NCBI RefSeq assembly: GCF_037963865.1
Contig: NZ_CP150170.1
Location: 1,364,001 to 1,428,000 of the forward strand
Reading direction: 5' to 3'
DNA length: 64,000 nucleotides
Source: Paenibacillus sp. FSL R10-2734
GTDB lineage: Bacteria; Bacillota; Bacilli; Paenibacillales; Paenibacillaceae
Below, one piece after another: positions 8,669 through 16,704 of this stretch. The notes beneath the pieces are model-generated. The model searched no databases. It was not told the origin of the DNA and saw only the letters and a program-made list of their open reading frames with translations. The position numbers were made by a program, and so were the translations under genes. Positions within the stretch are counted from its first letter, which is position 1. Every line of letters begins with the position of its first letter.

Positions 8669-11038
8669 ATGATGAATAATATACTTTCGAGAGAAAAGAT
8701 ACTGTTTAACGATAGGTGGATGTTTTATAAAGGAGAGCTTCGTATTCCGGTTGCGGTTAAGGCGGGGATGACCGGTGGCATTACCGATAGCGCTTCATTG
8801 TCAGAGGGTGAGTGGCTGCATATCGCATTTAATGATAAGGGCATGGGTATCGGAGATTTACAATGGCGAACTCTTAATTTACCGCATGATTGGTGCATCG
8901 AACAGCAATATGTCGCAGATGAGTCGATCGGGTCAAGACCGGGGAGTCACGGTTACTTGCCAATGGGAGTGGGGTTTTACCGCAAAGTATTTACAATCCC
9001 GCAAGAGAGCTTAGGAAAAAAGTGGAAGGTTCGCTTTGACGGCATAACTGGGACAAGTACAGTATGGGTAAATGGCCATTTGCTAGGCGAGCATGGTGGA
9101 GGATATATTGGCTACAGCTATGATTTGACAGATGTACTTCGTTACGGTGAAGAAGGAGAAAATGTTATTTTAGTAAAAGTAGATGCCACAGAATATGAGG
9201 GCTGGTGGTACGAAGGCTGCGGCATTTATCGTAACGTTTGGCTGGAACAGACAGATCATTTGCATGTAGCAGAGTATGGAACGTATATTACCACGCCGAC
9301 GATTTCTGAGGAAACAGCGGAAGTGCAGGTACAAACTCGGATACGTAATGATTACACTGAACTGAAAAACATAGAATTGATGACAGAAATATATGATACC
9401 GAGGATCAGTATATATTGACCGTTAGCTCGCATGTTGACGTTGACTGGTACTCAGAAAATGAAATTGTTCAAAATATCAACATTGACCAGCCTAAATTGT
9501 GGTCTCCGGACAGTTCAGTGCTATATAAGGCTATTTCGATTGTGAAATATGGAGGCAATGTGGTTGACCGTTACGAAACAACGTTTGGTATCCGAAGCAT
9601 TCGCTTTGATACGAACGAGGGATTTTTCTTAAATGGACAATATTTACCGATTAAAGGAACTTGCAATCATCAGGATTTCGGTGGAGTAGGTGTGGCACTG
9701 CCTACAAGTTTAATAGAATACAAAATCAAATTGTTGAAGGAAATGGGCTGCAACGCTTATAGAAGCGCACACCATCCTCCAACGCCTGAGCTTCTTGATA
9801 TTTGTGATCGTTTAGGAATGATGGTTATGGATGAGAATCGCAAGCTGGATAGTAGCCCCAGCGGTTTGTCACAGCTAGAACGTTTAATCTATCGAGATCG
9901 CAACCATCCCAGTGTAATTATTTGGAGTCTGGAGAATGAGGAAATTCTCGAAGGCACGGTTACTGGAGCAAGAATTTTAAAAACACTTGCTGACACAACG
10001 AGGCGGATAGATCCGACTCGACCAAGTTTGGCGGCGATGAATCATGGTTGGAACGATGGTGGTTATGCTGATAGTGTTGATATTGTCGGTTATAACTATG
10101 GACAACGGCGGGATCATGACGTTCATGATCATGAAGCTCACCCTGATCGTATAATACTTGGAAGTGAAAGTGCCAGCTTTACAGTAACACGTGGTATCTA
10201 TGAGGATGATCCTGTGAAGGGATATTGTTCTATGTATGGCACTAACATTCCGTCATGGAGTTGCAGTCCGGAAAAAGCATGGGGAGATGTAGTCAAGCAT
10301 CCATTCTTAACGGGAGTGTTTATATGGACAGGATTTGATTATAGGGGAGAACCGACACCTCACTTATGGCCTTGTATAAATTCTCACTTTGGACTGATGG
10401 ATACCTGCGGATTTCCTAAAGACGTATATTACTATATGAAGGCGGTATGGACAGACGAGCCAACGGTTCATTTATTTCCACATTGGAATTGGTCAGGGAA
10501 AGAAGGTGAGAAGATAGAAGTACGAGTCTATACAAATACGGAAACGGTAGAACTGCTGCTCAACGGAAAAAGCTTGGGAGAACAAGCTGGGAATCGTACA
10601 GATTATATTTCGTGGATGGTTAATTATAAACCAGGTGAATTAATAGCAGTTGGGAAACAGAGTAATGAAATAGTTGTTGAACATAAAGTAGTTACTACTG
10701 GCGCTCCACATCGGATCGTATTATATCCTGATCGGAAAGCGATGAGCGCAGACGGAGCGGACACGATTCCAGTTAGAGTAGCTGTAGTGGATAAGGATGA
10801 TAACGTAATTCAGACAGCAGATAATGAAATTAGTTTTAATGTGACAGGATCAGGGCATTTGCTTGGCGTTGGTAATGGTAATCCTAGCAGCCATGAATCG
10901 GATAAAGCATCTTATCGCAGAGCGTTTAATGGTTGGTGTCTGGCACTTGTTCAGTCCTTGCCGGATGCTGGAAAGGTTCGTTTGCAGGCCAGGTCTACTG
11001 GATTGTTATCTGCAGAAGTGGAATTGCAAGTCAATTAA
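8669..11038 (+). CDS. Glycoside hydrolase family 2 (beta-galactosidase-like)
   Basis: 789 aa, cytoplasmic (no signal peptide). ATG 8669 is used because GGAG lies 8 nt upstream; earlier in-frame codons lack a ribosome site. Order: GH2 jelly-roll sugar-binding domain (about 75-205, with LPHDW, FYRKVF and WVNGHLLGEH), Ig-like domain (215-330), TIM barrel (335-620), then DUF4982-like and Ig-like C-terminal domains. The acid/base is Glu424 in WSLENEE, where most relatives have WSxGNE; the nucleophile candidate is Glu500 in LGSESAS. The family removes beta-galactosyl or related residues from oligosaccharides; the exact substrate is not deducible. Placement next to fucosidase and AraC genes fits breakdown of imported plant-glycan fragments. 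Confidence 0.88.
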   Translation: MMNNILSREKILFNDRWMFYKGELRIPVAVKAGMTGGITDSASLSEGEWLHIAFNDKGMGIGDLQWRTLNLPHDWCIEQQYVADESIGSRPGSHGYLPMGVGFYRKVFTIPQESLGKKWKVRFDGITGTSTVWVNGHLLGEHGGGYIGYSYDLTDVLRYGEEGENVILVKVDATEYEGWWYEGCGIYRNVWLEQTDHLHVAEYGTYITTPTISEETAEVQVQTRIRNDYTELKNIELMTEIYDTEDQYILTVSSHVDVDWYSENEIVQNINIDQPKLWSPDSSVLYKAISIVKYGGNVVDRYETTFGIRSIRFDTNEGFFLNGQYLPIKGTCNHQDFGGVGVALPTSLIEYKIKLLKEMGCNAYRSAHHPPTPELLDICDRLGMMVMDENRKLDSSPSGLSQLERLIYRDRNHPSVIIWSLENEEILEGTVTGARILKTLADTTRRIDPTRPSLAAMNHGWNDGGYADSVDIVGYNYGQRRDHDVHDHEAHPDRIILGSESASFTVTRGIYEDDPVKGYCSMYGTNIPSWSCSPEKAWGDVVKHPFLTGVFIWTGFDYRGEPTPHLWPCINSHFGLMDTCGFPKDVYYYMKAVWTDEPTVHLFPHWNWSGKEGEKIEVRVYTNTETVELLLNGKSLGEQAGNRTDYISWMVNYKPGELIAVGKQSNEIVVEHKVVTTGAPHRIVLYPDRKAMSADGADTIPVRVAVVDKDDNVIQTADNEISFNVTGSGHLLGVGNGNPSSHESDKASYRRAFNGWCLALVQSLPDAGKVRLQARSTGLLSAEVELQVN

Positions 11039-11054
11039 TTCGCATTAGTATGTT

Positions 11055-11121
11055 ATTAAGTCTTTCAAATAAGCACTATAGCAAATGAGTCTTTCTGTAT
11101 TCTGAAGGGCTCATTTTTGTT
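11055..11121. repeat. 67-bp direct repeat, copy A (contains a bidirectional hairpin)
   Basis: 65 of 67 bases identical to 15817-15883. It contains a 12-bp stem (TGAGTCTTTCTG pairing with CAGAAGGGCTCA, copy A having one change beside the loop) followed by TTTTTG on the plus strand, so it also works as a terminator for the GH2 gene. The repeats bracket a 4.7-kb block carrying two genes. Confidence 0.85.
11076..11120 (-). pseudogene. Remnant of the 3' end of an AraC-family gene
   Basis: Read on the minus strand, this encodes TKMSPSEYRKTHLL and a stop, identical to the C-terminus of the intact AraC regulator at 15838-16590. Upstream of these 14 codons the resemblance disappears. It is a duplicated gene tail, not a gene. 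Confidence 0.8.
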
Positions 11122-11286
11122 TCTATTGAACAAGCTCTAATAGCAAGTTGGCTGGCTTTCGAATTTTAATTACTTTCAGATGAATGGGTTGCTGCTTCAG
11201 AAGAGAAATTTGTTACTGGTAATCATTAATTTTGTTACTTATTATCGAACTGAATTATTGATAAGATCAATGCCGAACACGTAATT

Positions 11287-11300
11287 AGAAAGCGCTAACA
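11287..11300 (+). promoter_or_regulatory. cre site upstream of the beta-helix SLH gene
   Basis: AGAAAGCGCTAACA matches TGWAANCGNTNWCA at all but the first base. It lies 26 nt before GGAGG of a leader mini-ORF and 126 nt before the ATG of the SLH gene. Suggests CcpA control. Confidence 0.65.
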
Positions 11301-11323
11301 TATATAGATAAACCTTGATCCTA

Positions 11324-11350
11324 AAGGAGGTGAATAAAAAAATGAAATGA
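11324..11350 (+). other. Near-perfect ribosome site driving a two-codon leader ORF (ATG AAA TGA)
   Basis: AAGGAGGTGA (11324-11333) is an extended match to the 16S rRNA tail. The next ATG (11342) is followed by AAA and TGA, so the site would translate only Met-Lys. A second ATG overlaps the stop but its 48-codon frame is not the SLH frame. The rest of the 11039-11425 gap holds the repeat and cre listed separately. Confidence 0.5.
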
Positions 11351-11425
11351 AAAAGTGTTGCATAAATAACCATAATCTAGACGTGAAAATCAAGCAGAAA
11401 TCGATTGAAGGGAGTTTTTACTATT

Positions 11426-14400
11426 ATGTTAAAAAAATTAGTATTACAACTTGCGATGTGCACTGTTTTATTTTTTGCGTTTACTGCGGTTAGTTATGCT
11501 GCAGAAATCGTTATTGATTATGGGGATCCGGGGTACTCGGAAACAGGAAAATGGTTGGAAAGCTCTAATAAAGGATATGGGGGCAGTTCTACAAGATATT
11601 CAAATGTCGGGGATGGCACAGCCAAATGGACACCCAATATAGTAGATGCTGGAGAATATGAGGTATCTATTTATAAGATTTTTAATGCAAGCGCTGGTAA
11701 CAGCAATGTCAAAATTGAAGTTGTCCATGATACCGTTACAGATACTGTATATCAAGACTGGACGACAGGCGAATCAGGTTGGGTTAGTTTAGGTAAATTT
11801 TCATTTGCTGCTGGAACAGAGGGGCATGTCATCATATATGGTGAACCAAGTGAATTAAATAAGATTTACACCCGTGCCGATGCGGTTAAATTCGTCAATG
11901 ATATTTCTACTCCTGAACCGCCTAAAACGGTTATTCCTGCAGATACTTATTACGTCGATTCCATTAATGGAAATGATGTAAATGATGGAACGAGTGCAGG
12001 TTCCCCCTGGAAAACCCTTGATAAACTTAACTCCCACATTTATCAGCCTGGAACAAAGATATTGCTTAACCGCGGTAGTTATTGGCAAGGACAACTTAAG
12101 CCGAAGGGATCCGGCAGCGATGGCAATCCGATTATTATTGATTCGTATGGAACAGGCAATAAACCAATTATTGATGGGAATGGTATCGTAAATGAAGGTG
12201 TAGTCCACATCATTAATGAGCAATATTGGGAAATAAGCAATTTAGAAATTGTAAATGATGCACCGATTGCAGATATAAGATATGGGATTTTCATCGAGCT
12301 TAATGATTACGGAACAGCAAACCATATTTATATTAAAGATTGCTATATTCATAATATTAAAGGGGATAATACACATCCACATAAAGGAGTTGGTATATTT
12401 TACTACGTTTCTAGTAAAGACGACTCCAAATTCAATGATATTCTGATCGAAAAAAATACCGTAAAGAACGTAGACCGATCGGGTATTATTCTTAGAAGCC
12501 CCGAAGGTACATTTAGTACAGGGTTAGTAATCCGAAATAATTTTGTCGAAGATATCGGCGGAGATGGGATTGTAGCCAAAACGAGCAAGGAACCTTTGGT
12601 AGAATACAATATTGCCAAAGAAACCTCCGCAAGATCTAACAAACCAAACGCTGCAATCTGGACTTGGTATGTGGACGATGCAGTCATTCAATATAATGAA
12701 TCGTATAACACCGTACGTCTTCCGAATAACGCGGATGCCAACGGTTTTGACAGTGATTTCAATAGCAATCGGAATATTTTTCAATACAATTATAGTCATG
12801 ATAATGGCGGAGGTTTCATTCTTATAATTAATGTGGGTGGAAGTTATAATGACTCTACGATTGTAAGGTACAATATCAGTCAAAATGATAAAAAAAATGT
12901 GGTTGAATTATCAGGTGATCTTACGAATGCGCAATTTTACAATAATACCTTCTATTTAGATAGTTTATCGAGTGCAAAATTACTTCGAGTTAATAATTAC
13001 TTTGGGATTCCGAAGTCGGCAAGTTTTAAAAATAACATCTTTTACAATTTAGGAAGTGGCGGATACGACATTCCAAAAGTAGAAAATTTAGATTTTGACT
13101 CTAATATTTTTTATGGAATGAATGCTCCGGTTCCAACAGAAGCCGCGGACATTACGGTTGTAAATTCAATTTTCTCCGATCCCAAGCTAGTTAATCCGGG
13201 TTCCGGCAACAGTCTGATCGATTTTAATGATCCTAATAAACTTAGTGGTTACAAGCTGCAGACAGATTCGCCAGCAATTAACGCTGGTCTTGTTATCGAG
13301 AACAACGGAGGCAAGGATTTCTGGGGTAATCCATTGTATCATAAACAGCCGGATATTGGCGCGTTTGAATATAGTGTTAAGCCTGATCCTGGCGCAGGGG
13401 GCGTAGGAAATGGAAATTCGGGTTCAGGTGGCAATACCGGATCTGTCATTATAACTACCACGCCATTAAGTGAAGATGCTTCTCTTTATTTTCCGAAAGA
13501 AACAGAGCTCCGGAAAGAGTCTTTACAAGATGGGGGTCAAGCCGTATCTGTGGTAATGGATAGTACTCGACTAGCTCAGAAGCTAGCTGTTCTACAAGCC
13601 AAGGAGAACCCAATGCTTGCAATCCAGATTCCAGGAGATCATTCGTCAATTGCTGTTAAACTACCATTATCCACTTTGTATAACAGCTTTAAAGTGAACT
13701 CGAAAACCATATTGAGCATACGTAGTCACTTGGGTTCGTTTGAATTGCCGCTTGCTTTATTACAGCATAAGGATATTAAGGATGCAGCCGCTTCTAGTGA
13801 AGCAACCTTAATTGTCCGCATGAATAAGAGTAAGACATCAGTAACTCAGCAGTTAGAACAAGCTGTTGAGGCTCAGGGATTAGAACAATTAAGCAGTTTG
13901 ATTGATTTCAAGGTTATGCTTGAAGCTGGAGGTAAAGTAGCAGAGATACGTAGTTTCGGAGATAGCTATGTTACACGCATAATAAAAGTAAATGGAACTA
14001 TTAAGGATATTTCCCAAGCTACTGCGGTATCTTATGATTCCATTACTGGACAATTGAAATTTGTTCCATCGTTTGTCACCGTGAAGAATGGTCAAACGGA
14101 AGTAATGATCATGAGTAATACGAGCGGTATGTACACTATTGTTCAAAGCAAGAAAACATTTGAGGATATGATCGGTCATTGGGCGAAGAGTGATGTAGAA
14201 CGGTTGGCGGCGAAATTGATTATCAAGGGCACAACAGACCGCTATTACTCACCGGATCAACCAGTTACACGTGCGCAGTTTGCAGCTCTTCTTGTAAGGG
14301 GATTGGGTTTGACCTCTGAGACGGTGTCAAATGTATTTACAGATGTTGCGGATTCAGAGTGGTATGCTGCTGAAGTGAATATAGCTGCTCAATACGGTTT

Positions 14401-14710
14401 GGTTCAAGGCGCAGGTTTAGGTAAATTCAACCCTGATCTGCTGGTTACGAGAGAACAAATGGTCGTCATGATGATGAATGCTGTACATTTTTTTAACGGC
14501 AGTTCGATTAAAGGAGTCTATGGCGATGTTCCGTTCGTGGATCAAGATCAGCTGTCGAGTTATGCACGCGATGCTGTAGCTGAGGCCGTACATGAAGGGT
14601 TAATAAGCGGGAAGACCGCAACAACCTTTGCTCCGCAAGCTGCTGCAACACGTGTGGAAGCGGCGGTACTTTTAAAACAAGCTCTGCAATATTTGAAGTT
14701 GATGAATTAA
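11426..14710 (+). CDS. SLH-anchored parallel beta-helix protein (putative polysaccharide lyase or glycosidase)
   Basis: 1094 aa. ATG 11426 is preceded by AAGGGAG at 11 nt and opens a signal peptide (KKLVLQLAMCTVLFF, cleavage after SYA). One golvesin-C-like module follows (about 27-160), closely like those of the SLH protein at 1661. Then a right-handed parallel beta-helix (about 175-650), beginning TYYVDSINGNDVNDG, the DUF1565-type entry of pectate-lyase-like folds, and ending IGAFEYS. Then a Gly/Ser linker, a 230-aa pre-SLH domain shared with the 2385-aa protein at 50889-58046, and three SLH repeats (about 910-1094). The catalytic residues of specific lyase families could not be assigned, so activity on pectin-like polymers is inference. 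Cre and leader ORF upstream, strong terminator downstream. Confidence 0.8.
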   Translation: MLKKLVLQLAMCTVLFFAFTAVSYAAEIVIDYGDPGYSETGKWLESSNKGYGGSSTRYSNVGDGTAKWTPNIVDAGEYEVSIYKIFNASAGNSNVKIEVVHDTVTDTVYQDWTTGESGWVSLGKFSFAAGTEGHVIIYGEPSELNKIYTRADAVKFVNDISTPEPPKTVIPADTYYVDSINGNDVNDGTSAGSPWKTLDKLNSHIYQPGTKILLNRGSYWQGQLKPKGSGSDGNPIIIDSYGTGNKPIIDGNGIVNEGVVHIINEQYWEISNLEIVNDAPIADIRYGIFIELNDYGTANHIYIKDCYIHNIKGDNTHPHKGVGIFYYVSSKDDSKFNDILIEKNTVKNVDRSGIILRSPEGTFSTGLVIRNNFVEDIGGDGIVAKTSKEPLVEYNIAKETSARSNKPNAAIWTWYVDDAVIQYNESYNTVRLPNNADANGFDSDFNSNRNIFQYNYSHDNGGGFILIINVGGSYNDSTIVRYNISQNDKKNVVELSGDLTNAQFYNNTFYLDSLSSAKLLRVNNYFGIPKSASFKNNIFYNLGSGGYDIPKVENLDFDSNIFYGMNAPVPTEAADITVVNSIFSDPKLVNPGSGNSLIDFNDPNKLSGYKLQTDSPAINAGLVIENNGGKDFWGNPLYHKQPDIGAFEYSVKPDPGAGGVGNGNSGSGGNTGSVIITTTPLSEDASLYFPKETELRKESLQDGGQAVSVVMDSTRLAQKLAVLQAKENPMLAIQIPGDHSSIAVKLPLSTLYNSFKVNSKTILSIRSHLGSFELPLALLQHKDIKDAAASSEATLIVRMNKSKTSVTQQLEQAVEAQGLEQLSSLIDFKVMLEAGGKVAEIRSFGDSYVTRIIKVNGTIKDISQATAVSYDSITGQLKFVPSFVTVKNGQTEVMIMSNTSGMYTIVQSKKTFEDMIGHWAKSDVERLAAKLIIKGTTDRYYSPDQPVTRAQFAALLVRGLGLTSETVSNVFTDVADSEWYAAEVNIAAQYGLVQGAGLGKFNPDLLVTREQMVVMMMNAVHFFNGSSIKGVYGDVPFVDQDQLSSYARDAVAEAVHEGLISGKTATTFAPQAAATRVEAAVLLKQALQYLKLMN

Positions 14711-14721
14711 TTATCGCAACT

Positions 14722-14760
14722 AAAACAAGAGGTTGATTGGATATCATCCTCTTGTTTTTA
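14722..14760 (+). terminator. Strong intrinsic terminator between SLH gene and foldase gene
   Basis: AAAACAAGAGG pairs perfectly with CCTCTTGTTTT and is followed by T-rich sequence. It ends only 13 nt before the ribosome site of the next gene, so that gene must depend on read-through or a promoter inside this hairpin. Confidence 0.85.
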
Positions 14761-14787
14761 TTTCTCATAATAGAAGGGGGACTTTTG

Positions 14788-15816
14788 GTGAAAAAGTTAA
14801 TCGTGGCAGTATTAGGGTTAACGACAGTCATTGGATTAATTCTCATGTCCTCGTTCTTCACAAATGATCGTGAAGATATTGAAACCGTAGCAACGATCAA
14901 CGGCGAGCCCATTCAATCCTCTGAATTTTTAATGATTTTAAACTATAATTATGCCGCCAAGACCTACAATTACTTTTCCAATACATATGGCGTGAAAGAT
15001 TATAAAGGTTTTTGGTCTAATGTCTACGGCGATGAAAAACCAATAGAATATGCGGCGAATTTGGTGTTAGAGGAACTGGTCAGAATAAAATCCGAGCAAA
15101 TTTTAATGAAAGAGTATGGCGTGATCACGGACGCGACTTATGAATTTTTTTCAAATGAGTTACAGAAGGAAAACAATAGGAGGAAAATAGCAGTTGAGAA
15201 AAAGGAGGTCATATACGGACCCGAACAATACAGCGATTATCAATATTACTCCCACGTCTTTAGTACCAATGTAAATAAGCTTAAAAGAATACTGGAGAAA
15301 GAAAGGTTTACTATTCAAGAAAATGATTTAAGAGAAGCGTATGAACATATGAAAGAGGATTATTTTATGAACCCCTATCATATTCAAGTAGAAAAAATAA
15401 GTATGAGCAAAACGGAGCAAGCAGACGAGATTATGAAGAAACTGCGTGGAGGGGACCCAAAGGATAACGTCCTTGAAAAAATAAAAAAAGCCAATAAAGA
15501 TATCTTGATTGAAACACAGACCTTTAATGAAGATTCAGCCAAAACGGATTATGAATTAAATCCAAAATTGCTTGTTGAAGCAAAAAAAATAAAAGCTGGC
15601 GAGATTAGCGGGATTATAGACGAGAATAATAGGTTGACAATCATGAAAGGGATAGCGGTTAAAGAAAGAGGATTTCAGGATTTTGATACTGTGAAAGAGC
15701 AAATTATAATCCAGATGATAGATGAGAAATATGAAGAGTTGGTTCAAAATAGAATGAAAAATACGGATGTTAAAATAATGGATAAGGCGTTGGAAAGGAT
15801 AGTTTCTAAGCTATAA
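14788..15816 (+). CDS. PrsA/SurA-like peptidyl-prolyl isomerase or foldase
   Basis: 342 aa. GTG 14788 has AAGGGGG 7 nt upstream and begins an N-terminal membrane anchor or signal (KKLIVAVLGLTTVIGLILM); upstream in-frame codons lie in the terminator. Short SurA-N-like segment (TINGEPIQSSEF), a long charged helical middle (about 100-200), and a C-terminal part resembling a parvulin-like rotamase domain (about 205-310, HIQVEKISMSK ... GEISGIIDENNRLTIMKG). No lipobox Cys, unlike PrsA. The role is probably folding of secreted proteins outside the membrane. Sitting directly behind a 1094-aa SLH protein, a dedicated chaperone for it is plausible. Its stop codon abuts repeat copy B. Confidence 0.7.
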   Translation: MKKLIVAVLGLTTVIGLILMSSFFTNDREDIETVATINGEPIQSSEFLMILNYNYAAKTYNYFSNTYGVKDYKGFWSNVYGDEKPIEYAANLVLEELVRIKSEQILMKEYGVITDATYEFFSNELQKENNRRKIAVEKKEVIYGPEQYSDYQYYSHVFSTNVNKLKRILEKERFTIQENDLREAYEHMKEDYFMNPYHIQVEKISMSKTEQADEIMKKLRGGDPKDNVLEKIKKANKDILIETQTFNEDSAKTDYELNPKLLVEAKKIKAGEISGIIDENNRLTIMKGIAVKERGFQDFDTVKEQIIIQMIDEKYEELVQNRMKNTDVKIMDKALERIVSKL

Positions 15817-15883
15817 ATTAAGTCTTTTAAATAAGCACTATAGCAAATGAGTCTTTCTGTATTCAGAAGGGCTCATTTTTGTT
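15817..15883. repeat. 67-bp direct repeat, copy B (overlaps the araC 3' end)
   Basis: Differs from 11055-11121 at two positions. Here the 12-bp stem is complete (TGAGTCTTTCTG / CAGAAGGGCTCA, loop TATT), and the last 14 codons plus stop of the minus-strand AraC gene lie inside the repeat. Confidence 0.85.
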
Positions 15884-16590
15884 GTTTTCTTAAACATTCT
15901 GCTCAAATAATAGCTGTTGTCATAACCACAGTTTTCAGCAATTTTGTCAAGTGTGTAGTGTGTATCGGTAAGCAGCTGTTTAGCTTGCTCGATTCGCAGC
16001 GTTGTGACGAAGGAGATCGGTGTCTGTTGATAAGCACTTTGAAAACGACGTGTAAATTGTACGGGTGAGAGTGAAAGCTGTGCAGCAATATTCTTGAGCT
16101 GAAAAGAAAGCTGACAGGCTTGCTTGCGAATGAGTGCATACGCTTGATTCATAAGCGGATCCTGTGTCTGATGGCGCGGTTCAGCCTGATGATTGGTTAG
16201 ACAAACAAATAATAAATCAAATATTAAATGAGCTTTTAAACGATCGCTGTGCGCCTGTGACAGCCGGGTTAGTGTATCCACACAGCGCTGTTTGTCTGTA
16301 ACGGACTGCTTACCTCCTTCTAAGGGGATGCCTTTTACGTGAAGCAGGTCTGTTTCATCGAAATCACATTGTATAAAGTGAAAGGTTACTGGTTGAATAA
16401 CTTGTCTATAAAATGGAGTGCCTGGAGGGCAGGAGATGACGGAGCCTTCGTTAGCAATCCCTTCTTCGTTACCTATTCGATAATGAAAAGAGCCTTTTTG
16501 AACGGCGAAGAATACCCAAAACGGGTAGATATCCTCGGTTAATAAAAATTGTTCTTTATTTTTCCAAAAAGTGTAATTTTTAATCTTCAT
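15838..16590 (-). CDS. AraC-family transcriptional regulator
   Basis: 250 aa. N-terminal cupin-like sensor (about 1-130, with SFHYRIGNEEG and SCPPGTPFY) and a C-terminal double helix-turn-helix (about 155-250; LSLSPVQFTRRFQSAY, then IAENCGYDNSYYLSRMFKK, ending MSPSEYR), typical of AraC/XylS activators of sugar genes. AAGGTGA precedes the ATG. It is divergent from the FAD-dependent oxidoreductase with 114 bp between the genes, so it probably controls that gene and perhaps the glycosidases. Its 3' end is inside the 67-bp repeat, and a second copy of that tail lies beyond the 4.7-kb block, suggesting it once faced the GH2 gene directly. Confidence 0.88.
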   Translation of the reverse strand: MKIKNYTFWKNKEQFLLTEDIYPFWVFFAVQKGSFHYRIGNEEGIANEGSVISCPPGTPFYRQVIQPVTFHFIQCDFDETDLLHVKGIPLEGGKQSVTDKQRCVDTLTRLSQAHSDRLKAHLIFDLLFVCLTNHQAEPRHQTQDPLMNQAYALIRKQACQLSFQLKNIAAQLSLSPVQFTRRFQSAYQQTPISFVTTLRIEQAKQLLTDTHYTLDKIAENCGYDNSYYLSRMFKKTTKMSPSEYRKTHLL

Positions 16591-16704
16591 ATTGGCTCAC
16601 CTTTTCGTGAAAATAAGTGTATGGATAAAATAAAAATACTGCATTTTAAACGATTATATATCATTGTATCATGAAATTATGTTTAATTCATAGGAGGGTT
16701 ATCG

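Noticed and set aside
11347..11493. 48-codon ORF starting at the second ATG of the leader
   Set aside because: Too far from the ribosome site, overlaps the SLH start in another frame and has no recognisable features.
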